Notes under the pieces: model-generated
Databases searched by the model: none
What the model was told of the DNA's origin: nothing
What the model saw: the letters and a program-made list of their open reading frames with translations, nothing else
Program-made: the position numbers and the translations under genes
DNA from: Thauera butanivorans NBRC 103042
GTDB taxonomy: Bacteria; Pseudomonadota; Gammaproteobacteria; Burkholderiales; Rhodocyclaceae
Length of the DNA: 64,000 nt
Direction: 5' to 3'
NCBI RefSeq assembly: GCF_001591165.1
Contig: NZ_BCUG01000017.1
Location: forward strand, 52,885 to 116,884
In this document: one piece after another, positions 43,351-51,730 of the stretch
Layout of the letters: each line of letters begins with the position of its first letter
Position numbering within the stretch: the stretch's first letter is position 1

Positions 43351-45018
43351 TTAGCCGGCCTGCTTCTTGATCCGATAGTTGAGCTGTGGCCGCGTCATGC
43401 CAAGCAGACGGGCGGCGGCGGCCAGATTGCCATTGGCCTGGTCCACTGCGCGATTCAGCAGGTTTTGCTCGAATGCTTCCAGCGAAACGCCGGATGCCAG
43501 TACGGCTGCGACCAGATCCTGGGGCGGCCGGTGCGCCGCCTCGAGTTCGCCCCGGGCGCTGAGTGCATGCTCCTGGCTGTCATCGGGCAGGGCGCCGATG
43601 AACAGGTGTTCGATTTCGATCAGGCCATTCTGCGGGGCCAGAATGGCTCCGCGTTCGAGGACATTCTCCAGTTCGCGGACGTTGCCGGGCCAGGAGTGCA
43701 GCTTCAGCGCGTGCATGGCCTTGTCGCTGATCCCGGCGATGCGCTTGCCGTGCAGCGTCTCGAAGCGGCGGACCAGGGCATCGACGAGGGCCGGAATGTC
43801 GCCGGGGCGCTCGCGCAGCGGCGGAATCGTCACCGGATAGACGTTGAGGCGATAGTACAGGTCGCGCCGGAACGTGCCGGCACTGACGGCCTTCTGCAGA
43901 TCGACATTGGTGGCGGCGACCAGCCGGACGTTGATCTTGCGCGTGCGCTCGTCGCCGAGCCGCTCGATTTCGCCTTCCTGAAGCACGCGCAGCAGCTTTG
44001 CCTGCGCGGGGAGGGGCAATTCACCCACTTCGTCGAGAAAGAGCGTGCCGCCATGAGCCCGTTCGAACTTGCCCGCGCGCGAGGCGTGAGCGCCCGTGAA
44101 GGCGCCGCGCTCCACGCCGAACAGCTCCGATTCGATCAGTTCGTCGGGCAGGGCTGCGCAATTGACCGCGACGAAGGGGGCATCCTTGCGTGCGCTCATC
44201 TCGTGCAGCGTTCTCGCGAAGCGTTCCTTGCCGACGCCGGTTTCACCGAGCAGCAGGACCGAGACGCTGGTCGAGGCAGCGCGGCTGATCAGGTCGTAGG
44301 CATGGAGAAAGGATGAACTGCTGCCGATGAGATCGGGTGTCTTGCGCGGGCAGGCGATCGTGTGGCGCATCGCCTCGATTTCCTCGCGCAGTTCGAGCAG
44401 GCGTCCGACGATCGAATCGGCTTCGAAATAAGGCCTGAGCTCGTCGGCATCGGGCCATTCCTCGGCGGGTTTGCCGACGATCCTGCAGTTTTCGCAGCCC
44501 GTCGCTGCACATTGGGTTTCCTTGAACAGGATGAAGCGCCCCATGAAGGCGCTGGTATAGCCCGAGGCGTAGCCGATCATCATCCAGCACACGGGTTGAT
44601 CCACTTCCCCGAAGGCCTGGACGTGGGCCTCGGCTTCCCAGGCATCGTGCCACAGAAATTCAGCGTAGAAAGTGTTGCCCTGCATGTCGAATTCCAGGCG
44701 CACCGGTTCGACGCGCGCACATCCTTCGAGCATGTGCAGTTGCGGCCCGACGACGAATGCATCGGCGGGATCGCGTGCCTGGCGCGTCTTGCGCGCAAGC
44801 TCCGCGTCGCGCATGCCGGAGGCGAAACCCATCCGTGTAAGGATGCGGCGTGCCTGCTGCTGGCCGACGGAGCCGATCAGTTCCTTGCGCAGTTCGGACA
44901 TCGCGCCCACATGCAGCAGCAGCATGCGGTGCTCGCTCAGCCAGATATGCCCGTCTTCGGGCGCGAACCGGAGCAGGCTGCGCAGGTCTGCGCTCTCCGG
45001 GTATTGGATGGTGGTCAC
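43351..45018 (-). CDS. dmpR: Phenol-responsive sigma-54 activator (DmpR/MopR/PoxR family)
   Basis: NtrC-type activator of 555 residues. The N-terminal V4R/XylR_N sensor aligns residue by residue with MopR: H95 and W123 match the phenol-binding His106 and Trp134, and C144, E167, C170 and C178 match the zinc ligands (MopR numbers from memory). The AAA+ domain has Walker A GETGVGKE (258-265) and the sigma-54 contact loop GAFTGA (305-310), followed by a Fis-type helix-turn-helix at the C-terminus (LAAAARLLGMTRPQLNYRI). The start is GTG at 45018: a GGAGGAG lies just upstream, whereas the longer open frame upstream looks non-coding. Divergent from the ferredoxin and hydroxylase genes it should activate. 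Confidence 0.95.
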   Translation of the reverse strand: MTTIQYPESADLRSLLRFAPEDGHIWLSEHRMLLLHVGAMSELRKELIGSVGQQQARRILTRMGFASGMRDAELARKTRQARDPADAFVVGPQLHMLEGCARVEPVRLEFDMQGNTFYAEFLWHDAWEAEAHVQAFGEVDQPVCWMMIGYASGYTSAFMGRFILFKETQCAATGCENCRIVGKPAEEWPDADELRPYFEADSIVGRLLELREEIEAMRHTIACPRKTPDLIGSSSSFLHAYDLISRAASTSVSVLLLGETGVGKERFARTLHEMSARKDAPFVAVNCAALPDELIESELFGVERGAFTGAHASRAGKFERAHGGTLFLDEVGELPLPAQAKLLRVLQEGEIERLGDERTRKINVRLVAATNVDLQKAVSAGTFRRDLYYRLNVYPVTIPPLRERPGDIPALVDALVRRFETLHGKRIAGISDKAMHALKLHSWPGNVRELENVLERGAILAPQNGLIEIEHLFIGALPDDSQEHALSARGELEAAHRPPQDLVAAVLASGVSLEAFEQNLLNRAVDQANGNLAAAARLLGMTRPQLNYRIKKQAG

Positions 45019-45153
45019 GGATCTCCTCCAGATTGGCGTCACCTCCGCTCTGCCGGCGGCTGGCTCTCCCGGACCCTCGGTACCGTCCGGACACCGGACG
45101 AAGCTTAAACGAGTGCTTGTGCCGGGGGGCAGGGAAAACACGATCATAGATAG

Positions 45154-45166
45154 AATCTCGAGAAAA
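45154..45166. promoter_or_regulatory. TCGAGA motif, site A
   Basis: AATCTCGAGAAAA, just upstream of the ferredoxin sigma-54 promoter. It is identical over all 13 bases to site D (59403-59415). A GntR-type regulator is encoded in the same island and is the leading candidate binder. Confidence 0.5.
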
Positions 45167-45175
45167 ATAAATGGA

Positions 45176-45191
45176 TGGCATGATTCTTGTA
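45176..45191 (+). promoter_or_regulatory. Sigma-54 promoter of the ferredoxin gene
   Basis: TGGCAT-GATTC-TTGTA fits the -24/-12 consensus TGGCAY-N5-TTGYW. Transcription would begin near 45201, giving a leader of about 68 bases. Confidence 0.75.
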
Positions 45192-45268
45192 TCTGCCGCC
45201 ATGAGCCGCCGGTCGTGCGGACGAATTGCCGATCGACGGCAAGCACATCGAAAGAGGAGACAGCCCGG

Positions 45269-45589
45269 ATGAGACAGAGATTTGTGGTGGCGATCGAAGG
45301 TTGCGGCGAAAGACTCAGCTGCGCGGACAGCGACAACGTGTTGTGTGCCATGGAAGCCCTTGGCCGCAAGGGCATCCCGGTGGGCTGCCGGGGCGGCGGC
45401 TGCGGCGTGTGCAAGGTCAGGGTGATGCAGGGGCGCTACCACACGCGCCGCATGAGCCGTAGCTGCGTATCCGAAGCGGAAGAGGCCGCGGGTGTGGTAC
45501 TGGCCTGCAAGCTTTTTCCCGACAGCGACCTGAGGATCGAGGTGGTCGGCAAGATGGCCAGGGCAGTGTGCGCCGGGGTGGCGAAATGA
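45269..45589 (+). CDS. dmpQ: 2Fe-2S ferredoxin (DmpQ/XylT type)
   Basis: Plant-type ferredoxin of 106 residues. The cluster motif is CRGGGCGVC (about 40-48, C-X5... pattern ending in C-X2-C) with the fourth cysteine in VLACKLF. Relatives XylT and DmpQ re-reduce the iron of catechol 2,3-dioxygenase after it is oxidised by substituted catechols. In classical operons this gene is next to the dioxygenase; here it stands alone, ahead of the hydroxylase operon and behind its own sigma-54 promoter. GAGGAG lies upstream of the ATG at 45269. Confidence 0.9.
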   Translation: MRQRFVVAIEGCGERLSCADSDNVLCAMEALGRKGIPVGCRGGGCGVCKVRVMQGRYHTRRMSRSCVSEAEEAAGVVLACKLFPDSDLRIEVVGKMARAVCAGVAK

Positions 45590-45697
45590 CTGGATGAGTG
45601 CCTGAGCGGGCAGGCGGTGCGGCGGGCCGGAAGACGGATGTCTCCGGCCCGTCTTGCTTTCCGGCCGGGATGCTGCATGGCAATAAATCGAATGAAT

Positions 45698-45732
45698 CAA
45701 ATGATCTATCAAATCAATGAATTGATCATTTG
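45698..45732. promoter_or_regulatory. Likely DmpR upstream activating sequence
   Basis: CAAATGATC (45698-45706) and GATCATTTG (45724-45732) form a perfect inverted repeat with a 17-base spacer that itself holds ATCAA repeats. The TGATC core is the type bound by DmpR/XylR proteins. It lies about 85-120 bases upstream of the sigma-54 promoter, the usual distance for an enhancer of this class. Confidence 0.7.
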
Positions 45733-45766
45733 GTGAAGCGCCAGGCAATGGGCGAAGCACGAAGAA

Positions 45767-45779
45767 ATATCGAGATAAA
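45767..45779. promoter_or_regulatory. TCGAGA motif, site B
   Basis: ATATCGAGATAAA lies between the DmpR site and the sigma-54 promoter of the hydroxylase operon, where a bound protein could block DNA looping. Confidence 0.45.
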
Positions 45780-45815
45780 CCGTAATCAACATGAAATCTC
45801 ACGATTTTGCGAGAT

Positions 45816-45831
45816 TGGCACGGAAGTTGTT
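45816..45831 (+). promoter_or_regulatory. Sigma-54 promoter of the phenol hydroxylase operon
   Basis: TGGCAC-GGAAG-TTGTT is a near-perfect -24/-12 element. The start would be near 45841, 44 bases before dmpK. An inverted repeat AATCTC-N10-GAGATT (45795-45816) touches its upstream edge. Confidence 0.88.
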
Positions 45832-45884
45832 AATGATGGCTCTGTCGCGATCCCGCATTGATCAAACCGGAGGAGGGGAAGGAT

Positions 45885-46148
45885 ATGAAGGATGCCGAGC
45901 CTGCGATCGACATCGGCCGGAAGTTCGTGCGCCTCATCGAGCGCAGGCCGGATGGATTCGTCGAGTTCGAGTTCGCCGTCGGCGATCCCGGGCTCTACGC
46001 CGAGCTGCTGCTTCCGGCTGAAGCCTACGAATCGTTTTGCCGGGCCAACGACGTCGCTTTTCTGGCGCCCCGGGAAGGGGAATGCGCGGAAGAGGCCGAA
46101 GACTGGAACTGGAACCTGCACCAAGCCACGCATCAGCGCTTTCGCTGA
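45885..46148 (+). CDS. dmpK: Phenol hydroxylase component P0 (DmpK family)
   Basis: Small protein of 87 residues, first gene of the hydroxylase operon. Conserved DmpK features are FVRLIERRPDGFVEFEFAVGDP (14-35) and the Trp/Asn-rich tail DWNWNLHQAT. In Pseudomonas this protein assists assembly of the active oxygenase, probably iron loading, rather than catalysis. A strong AGGAGGGGAAGG precedes the ATG. Confidence 0.93.
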   Translation: MKDAEPAIDIGRKFVRLIERRPDGFVEFEFAVGDPGLYAELLLPAEAYESFCRANDVAFLAPREGECAEEAEDWNWNLHQATHQRFR

Positions 46149-46180
46149 CTGCGGCCATACAAGCAAAAGGAGGAGCGTCC

Positions 46181-47176
46181 ATGCAGATCGATCTGCGCAC
46201 CGTGACCATCAAGCCCTTGCGGCACACGTTCGACAACATCGCCCGGCGCATCGGTGCGGACAAGCCGGCATCCCGCTACCAGGAAGGCACGCTGGACATG
46301 CAGCAGGAGGCGAACTACCACTATCGCCCGACCTGGGATCCCGATCACCTGATCTACGACCGTGACCGGAGCGCGATCAGGATGGCCGACTGGTACAGCT
46401 TCAAGGACCCGCGCCAGTTCTACTACGGTGCCTACACCATTGCCCGGGCCAAGCAGCAGGACACCGCCGAGGCCAATTTCGATTTCGTCGAGAACCGGGG
46501 CCTGGCCGCGACGCTGCCGGACGAAATCCGCGACACCGTGCTGGCGCTGCTGATTCCGCTGCGGCATGTGGCCTGGGGCGCCAACATGAACAATGCCGCC
46601 GTCTGTGCCTATGGCTACGGCACGGCTTTCACCCAGCCCTGCATCTACCACGCGATGGACCAGCTCGGCATCGCCCAGTACCTGACCCGCGTCGGCCTGC
46701 TGCTGGGCGACGTGGATTCGCTCGATGCCGCCAAGCAGGCGTGGATGGAGGACGACACCTGGCAAGGGCTGCGCCGCTACGTCGAGGACACCCTGGTGCT
46801 GCGCGACCCGTTCGAGCTGTTCGTGGCGCAGAACGTGGCGCTCGACGGCCTGCTGTATCCGCTGGTGTACGAAACGATCATCGACGACGTGCTCTCGGCC
46901 AAGGGCGGCACGCCGGTGGCGATGCTGACCCAGTTCATGACCGACTGGCATGCCGAGACCCGCAAATGGATCGACGCCACGGTCAAGACCGCCGCCGCCG
47001 AATCGGCCGGGAACAAGACCGTCCTCGCCGACTGGATCGTGCAGTGGCGCGACCGTGCGGCGGCGGCGCTGCTGCCCGTGTCGCGCATCGCCCTCGGCGA
47101 GCGTGCCGACGAACTGACCACCGAAATCGTCCAGCAATTCAACGCACGCATGGCCAAGGCCGGCGTGCCCCTCTGA
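46181..47176 (+). CDS. dmpL: Phenol hydroxylase oxygenase beta subunit P1
   Basis: Structural subunit of the (alpha-beta-gamma)2 diiron hydroxylase, 331 residues. The opening IDLRTVTIKPLRHTFDNIARRIG and the central WYSFKDPRQFYYGAYT are conserved in DmpL/TouE-type beta subunits. It has the ferritin-like helical fold but lacks the iron ligands. Preceded by AGGAGG; 32 bases after dmpK. Confidence 0.95.
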   Translation: MQIDLRTVTIKPLRHTFDNIARRIGADKPASRYQEGTLDMQQEANYHYRPTWDPDHLIYDRDRSAIRMADWYSFKDPRQFYYGAYTIARAKQQDTAEANFDFVENRGLAATLPDEIRDTVLALLIPLRHVAWGANMNNAAVCAYGYGTAFTQPCIYHAMDQLGIAQYLTRVGLLLGDVDSLDAAKQAWMEDDTWQGLRRYVEDTLVLRDPFELFVAQNVALDGLLYPLVYETIIDDVLSAKGGTPVAMLTQFMTDWHAETRKWIDATVKTAAAESAGNKTVLADWIVQWRDRAAAALLPVSRIALGERADELTTEIVQQFNARMAKAGVPL

Positions 47177-47187
47177 GGAATTTCCCG

Positions 47188-47457
47188 ATGTCCACCGTAT
47201 TCATCGCGCTGCAGACCAACGAAGAGACCCGCCAGGTCATCGAGGCCATCGTGCAGGACAATCCCGATGCCGTCGTCAATGAGCAGCCCGCGATGGTGAA
47301 GATCGATGCCCAGGACAGGCTGGTCATCCGCCGCGAGACGATCGAGGAGCTGATCGGCCGCCCGTTCGACCTGCAGGAGCTGCAGGTCAATCTGATCACC
47401 ATGACCGGCAACCTCGACCAGACCGACGACGAGATGGTCCTTTACTGGAACGCCTGA
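47188..47457 (+). CDS. dmpM: Phenol hydroxylase regulatory protein P2
   Basis: Cofactor-free effector protein of 89 residues of the MmoB/DmpM family. It binds the hydroxylase and tunes access of substrate and electrons to the diiron site. Recognised from FIALQTNEETRQVIEAIV (5-22) and the GRPFDLQELQVNLITM-GNL segment. Starts 11 bases after dmpL. Confidence 0.95.
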   Translation: MSTVFIALQTNEETRQVIEAIVQDNPDAVVNEQPAMVKIDAQDRLVIRRETIEELIGRPFDLQELQVNLITMTGNLDQTDDEMVLYWNA

Positions 47458-47483
47458 ACCGGCACGCCAAGGAGACACGAACC

Positions 47484-49037
47484 ATGGATATGCAAGTCGC
47501 CAAGAAGAAACTCGGCCTCAAGGAGCGCTACGCGGTGATGACCCGCGGCCTCGACTGGACGCCCTCCTACCAGAAGATGGAGGACATCTACCCCTACGTC
47601 GCCTACGAGGGGATCAAGATCCACGACTGGGACAAATGGGAGGATCCGTTCCGCCTGACGATGGACGCCTACTGGAAGTACCAGGCCGAGAAGGAGCGCA
47701 AGCTCTACGCGATCATCGACGCCTTCAACCAGAACAACGGCCACCTCAACGTCACCGACGCGCGCTACATCAACGCCGTCAAGCTGTTCATCAGCGGCAT
47801 CAGCCCGCTCGAATACGTCGCCCATCGCGGCTTCGCCCATGCCGGCCGCGCCTTCCCCGGGCCGGGGCCGCGCGTCGCCTGCCTGATGCAGTCGATCGAC
47901 GAGATCCGCCATGCCCAGACCCAGGTGCATTCGATCTCGAACTACAACAAGTACTACAACGGCATGCACGATTTCCATCATGCCCATGACCGCGTGTGGT
48001 TCCTGTCGGTGCCCAAGAGCTTCTTCGACGATGCGCTGACCGCGGGCCCGTTCGAGTTCATGGTGGCGATCGGCTTCTCGTTCGAGTACGTGCTGACCAA
48101 CCTGCTGTTCGTCCCCTTCGTCTCGGGCGCGGCCTACAACGGCGACATGGGCACGATGACCTTCGGCTTCTCGGCGCAGTCCGACGAGGCGCGCCACATG
48201 ACGCTGGGCCTGGAGGTGATCAAGTTCATCCTCGAGCAGGACCCCGCCAACGTGCCCATCGTGCAGCGCTGGATCGACAAGTGGACCTGGCGCGGCTACC
48301 GCGTGCTGACGCTGGTGGCGATGATGATGGACTACATGCTGCCCAAGCGCACGATGAGCTGGAAGGAGGCGTGGGAAATCTATTTCGAGGAGAACGGCGG
48401 CGCGCTGTTCAAGGACCTCGCCCGCTACGGCATCACGATGCCCAAGTGCGCCGGGCAGATCGCCCTCGAAAAGGACCATCTGTCGCACCAGGCCTGGAGC
48501 ACTTTCTACAACTACGCCGCTGCCGCCAACTTCCACACCTGGATGCCGGACGACGACGAGATGAAGTGGCTGGCGAGCAAGTATCCCGACAGCTTCGACA
48601 AGCTTTACCGCCCGCGCTACCGGTTCTGGCGCGAGCAGGCGGCCAAGGGCAATCGCTTCTACAGCAAGACGCTGCCGATGCTGTGTCAGGTCTGCCAGAT
48701 CCCGATGGTCTTCACCGAACCGGGCGAGCCCACCAAGACCTGCTACCGCGAGGTTGACTACAGGGACGACAAGTATCACTTCTGCTCGGATCACTGCAAA
48801 AAGATCTTCGAGGACGAACCAGAGAAGTACACCCAGGCCTGGTTGCCGGTGCACCAGATCTACCAGGGCAACTGCTTCCCCGAAGGCACCGATCCGACGG
48901 TGGAAGGCTTCGATCCGCTGGCCGAGGTGCTGAAGTTCTACAACCTGGAGCACGGCCGCGACAACCTGGATTTCGAGATCTCGGAAGACAGGAAGAACTT
49001 CGCCGAATGGCGCGGCCAGGCGACCAGGAACATCTGA
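47484..49037 (+). CDS. dmpN: Phenol hydroxylase oxygenase alpha subunit P3
   Basis: Catalytic diiron subunit, 517 residues, hydroxylating phenol to catechol. Two EXXH iron-binding motifs are visible: EIRH at 140-143 (MQSIDEIRHAQTQ) and EARH at 235-238 (SDEARHMTLG). A C-terminal zinc-finger-like part has CQVCQIP and SDHCKKIFEDEP. Length and sequence are typical of DmpN. It is followed by dmpO after 62 bases. Confidence 0.97.
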   Translation: MDMQVAKKKLGLKERYAVMTRGLDWTPSYQKMEDIYPYVAYEGIKIHDWDKWEDPFRLTMDAYWKYQAEKERKLYAIIDAFNQNNGHLNVTDARYINAVKLFISGISPLEYVAHRGFAHAGRAFPGPGPRVACLMQSIDEIRHAQTQVHSISNYNKYYNGMHDFHHAHDRVWFLSVPKSFFDDALTAGPFEFMVAIGFSFEYVLTNLLFVPFVSGAAYNGDMGTMTFGFSAQSDEARHMTLGLEVIKFILEQDPANVPIVQRWIDKWTWRGYRVLTLVAMMMDYMLPKRTMSWKEAWEIYFEENGGALFKDLARYGITMPKCAGQIALEKDHLSHQAWSTFYNYAAAANFHTWMPDDDEMKWLASKYPDSFDKLYRPRYRFWREQAAKGNRFYSKTLPMLCQVCQIPMVFTEPGEPTKTCYREVDYRDDKYHFCSDHCKKIFEDEPEKYTQAWLPVHQIYQGNCFPEGTDPTVEGFDPLAEVLKFYNLEHGRDNLDFEISEDRKNFAEWRGQATRNI

Positions 49038-49099
49038 GCATCTCGATGCCGCGGGCGGTTTCCCACCTGCGGCCGACAAAAACACCCAGGAGACACGAC

Positions 49100-49459
49100 A
49101 TGGCTGTTGCTGCCATCAAAGCCTACGACTTCCCGCCTGCCGACTCGATGGACAAGTTCCACGGCGCCCAGCTGCTCTACATCGGCTGGGAGGATCACCT
49201 GATGTTCTGCGCGCCTTTCGCCTTTGCCTTTCCGCCGACGATGCGTTTCGGCGACGTCGTCGACGGCGTGCTGCCGGGTTCGTTCGGCTACCACCCCGAC
49301 TTCGCCCGCATCGACTGGACGAAGGCCGAGTGGTTCAAGTCCGGCAAGCCCTTCGCCCCCGACTTCGACAAGTCGCTGGCGGACAACGGACTCGGACACA
49401 AGGACGTGATCCGCTTCCGCACGCCGGGCCTCACCGGCATCGAGGGGTCCTGCAGTTGA
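49100..49459 (+). CDS. dmpO: Phenol hydroxylase oxygenase gamma subunit P4
   Basis: Third oxygenase subunit, 119 residues, wrapping the alpha subunit. Conserved segments are KAYDFPPADSMDKFHGAQLLYIGW (7-30) and FGYHPDFARIDW. CCAGGAGA precedes the ATG at 49100. Required for activity in related systems; it contributes no metal ligands. Confidence 0.94.
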   Translation: MAVAAIKAYDFPPADSMDKFHGAQLLYIGWEDHLMFCAPFAFAFPPTMRFGDVVDGVLPGSFGYHPDFARIDWTKAEWFKSGKPFAPDFDKSLADNGLGHKDVIRFRTPGLTGIEGSCS

Positions 49460-49528
49460 ACGCAAGGCGCGGGGCGGCGCTACCCGCCGTCTCCGCCCGC
49501 CGAAGAACGGATACGACGGAAACGAATC

Positions 49529-50584
49529 ATGAGTCATGAACTGACGATCGAACCGATCGGCCAGACGATCGAGGTCGAAGAAGGCCAGACCATTCTCGAC
49601 GCCGCCCTGCGGGCCGGGATCTGGCTGCCCCACGCCTGCTGCCATGGCCTGTGCGCAACCTGCAAGGTGCAGGTGATCGACGGCGAAATCGACCATGGCG
49701 AGGCCTCGAGCTTCGCGTTGATGGACTTCGAACGCGACGAAGGCAAGACGCTGGCCTGCTGTGCGCGGCTGGAGTCGGACGTGACGATCGAGGCCGAGAT
49801 CGAGGAGGAAGCGGATGCCGAATCCATTCCGGTGCGGGATTTTCCCGGCACCGTGACGCGGATCGAGCCACTGACGCCGACGATCAAGGCGGTCTTCATC
49901 GAGACCGACGAGCCGATGCACTTCCAGGCCGGGCAGTACGTCAATTTCTTCCTCGAAGGCGGCGAATACAGCCGGGCCTTCTCGCTGGCGAACCCGCCTT
50001 CGAGCGGGCGCGAAGTCGAACTGAACATCCGCATCGTGCCGGGCGGCCGCGGCACGACCTGGGTTCACGAGCGGCTTGAAGCCGGCGAGCGCGTACGCCT
50101 GTCCGGCCCCTATGGCCGTTTCTTCGTGCGCAGGTCGGCGCCCGAGGCGCTGCTGTTCATGGCCGGCGGTTCGGGCTTGTCGAGCCCGCGCTCGATGATC
50201 CTCGACCTGCTCGATGCCGGCGACACGCGGCCGATGACGCTGGTGTATGGCCAGCGCCATCGCGGCGAACTCTATTACCACGACGAATTCCTCGCGCTAG
50301 CCGAGCGCCATCCCAGCTTCAGCTACGTGCCGGCGCTGTCGGACGAGCCGGCCGATTCCGGCTGGACGGGTTTTCGCGGCTTCGTCCATGAAGCGGCCAC
50401 TGCCCATTTCAACGGCGATTTCCGCGGCCACAAGGCCTACCTGTGCGGCCCGCCGCTGATGATCGACGCCTGCATCACGGCGCTGATGCAGGGCCGTCTG
50501 TTCGAGCGCGACATCTACATGGAGAAGTTCTTCTCCGCGGCGGACGTCCAGCAGGTCCGCAGCCCGCTGTTCAAGAAGATCTGA
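49529..50584 (+). CDS. dmpP: Phenol hydroxylase reductase P5
   Basis: NADH:acceptor reductase of 351 residues feeding electrons to the oxygenase. An N-terminal 2Fe-2S ferredoxin domain has CCHGLCATC (about 36-44) and the later LACCARLE. The FAD domain carries YSRAFSLANPP and the NAD domain LLFMAGGSGLSSPRSMI and YLCGPPLMIDA. Last gene of the hydroxylase set. The region downstream to 50751 is AT-rich and holds TCGAGA site C. Confidence 0.96.
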   Translation: MSHELTIEPIGQTIEVEEGQTILDAALRAGIWLPHACCHGLCATCKVQVIDGEIDHGEASSFALMDFERDEGKTLACCARLESDVTIEAEIEEEADAESIPVRDFPGTVTRIEPLTPTIKAVFIETDEPMHFQAGQYVNFFLEGGEYSRAFSLANPPSSGREVELNIRIVPGGRGTTWVHERLEAGERVRLSGPYGRFFVRRSAPEALLFMAGGSGLSSPRSMILDLLDAGDTRPMTLVYGQRHRGELYYHDEFLALAERHPSFSYVPALSDEPADSGWTGFRGFVHEAATAHFNGDFRGHKAYLCGPPLMIDACITALMQGRLFERDIYMEKFFSAADVQQVRSPLFKKI

Positions 50585-50613
50585 CCGGGTTTTATAAAAT
50601 AAATTTTAGTGAA

Positions 50614-50624
50614 ATATCGAGAAT
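50614..50624. promoter_or_regulatory. TCGAGA motif, site C
   Basis: ATATCGAGAAT in an AT-rich stretch 30 bases after dmpP, before the envelope module. The flanking AAATATCGAGA matches site B over AAATATCGAGA. No sigma-70 promoter is obvious beside it. Confidence 0.4.
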
Positions 50625-50751
50625 TATGTGAAATCATGGGAATAAGCAGGCTGATCTGAGCTGTGCTTTCCCGCTTCACCGAAAGAACAAGACCAGCCGG
50701 CGCCGATTGCCGGCGCCGGGGCCGCAACGAGGCTCCGGAGAGGAGGAGACA

Positions 50752-51717
50752 ATGAATCACCTTGCCGACGGGCTTTTGCGCCCGGGGCTGCTGGCGGCTG
50801 CCTGCGCGTTGTCGCTGGCGGCCTGCCAGGCCCAGCCGGATTTGTCGGCGGTCCGCGCCCAGGCGGAACGCCCGCTGCAGCGCTACCACGTCATCCAGAC
50901 CCTGAATGCCAACCAGCAGGTCGTCATTGCCGGCACGCAGGCAGGGGCGATGCTGGTGTCCACCGATGCCGGCCATAGCTGGCAGCGCACGGCCGTCGAT
51001 GGCGCATCGCTGATCGACTCGACGCAATGTCCGGACGGAAGCTTCATCGCGCTGGACTTCTACCGCCGCGTCGTGTCGATCGCTGCGGATGGCGCCGTAG
51101 CCGCGTCCTCGGCGTTCGAAGAGCCGAGCGTGCCGCTGGCGATCGCCTGCGATCCTCGGGGCGGCTGGTGGGTGGCCGGCACACATGCCGGTATTGCGCA
51201 CTCGCCTGATCAGGGCCGTTCCTGGTCTCACCTCGATCTCGACGAGGACGCGCAGATCACTGCCTTGCAGTTCGTCGATGAGGACCATGCAATTGCGGTC
51301 GGCGAGTTCGGCCTGATTGCCGTCAGCGCCGACGGCGGCAAGCGCTGGGATCGCCTTGAGCCGATTCCGAACGAGTTCTACCCGTATGCCGCGCTGTTCG
51401 CCTCACGCGACGAAGGCTGGGTGAGCGGCATCGCCGGCCAGATCCTGCATACCGCAGATGGCGGACGGAACTGGGAGCGGCAGGCCAACAACACCCATGC
51501 GCCGCTCTATCGCCTGTTCATGCACGAAGGCGTACCGCACGGCATCGGTGCAGGCGGCACGGTGGCGCGGCTGGAACAAGGTGTCTGGCAAGCCGTGCCT
51601 TACCCCGATCCCTTGCCCGTTTTCTTCGGTGCCGGCGCTTCGCTGCCCGGGCAGTCGGCGCTCGTCGCCGGCAGTCCAGGCGGGCTGGTGCGCGTGATCG
51701 GCATCCGGGCCAACTGA
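50752..51717 (+). CDS. YCF48-like beta-propeller lipoprotein
   Basis: Exported protein of 321 residues. The N-terminus LAAACALSLAACQAQ contains a lipobox (LAAC, Cys25), so it is probably an outer- or inner-membrane lipoprotein facing the periplasm. Repeated segments such as LVSTDAGHSWQRT, IAHSPDQGRSWSHL, AVSADGGKRWDRL and LHTADGGRNWERQ are BNR/Asp-box repeats of a YCF48/HCF136-type propeller. It starts 167 bases after dmpP with AGGAGGAG upstream and ends 13 bases before the RND gene. In other bacteria such genes accompany MMPL, DUF1302 and DUF1329 genes; a role in presenting substrate to the permease is inference. Confidence 0.85.
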   Translation: MNHLADGLLRPGLLAAACALSLAACQAQPDLSAVRAQAERPLQRYHVIQTLNANQQVVIAGTQAGAMLVSTDAGHSWQRTAVDGASLIDSTQCPDGSFIALDFYRRVVSIAADGAVAASSAFEEPSVPLAIACDPRGGWWVAGTHAGIAHSPDQGRSWSHLDLDEDAQITALQFVDEDHAIAVGEFGLIAVSADGGKRWDRLEPIPNEFYPYAALFASRDEGWVSGIAGQILHTADGGRNWERQANNTHAPLYRLFMHEGVPHGIGAGGTVARLEQGVWQAVPYPDPLPVFFGAGASLPGQSALVAGSPGGLVRVIGIRAN

Positions 51718-51730
51718 GGAGGGCAGGAAC

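Larger units (their letters stand above)
45019..45268 (+). other. Regulatory region between dmpR and the ferredoxin gene
   Basis: 250 bases holding a sigma-54 promoter (45176-45191) and a TCGAGA-type motif (45154-45166). A GATCAT half-site near 45142 resembles part of a DmpR site, but no full upstream activating repeat is seen. Confidence 0.6.

Noticed and set aside
45019..45414. N-terminal extension of DmpR to an upstream start
   Set aside because: The GTG at 45018 has a strong ribosome site and matches known N-termini; the extension covers a sigma-54 promoter and does not resemble any DmpR.
50637..50652. GG-N10-GC pattern resembling a sigma-54 promoter before the YCF48 gene
   Set aside because: Only the invariant dinucleotides match; the flanking bases do not fit TGGCAC-N5-TTGC, so chance is likely.
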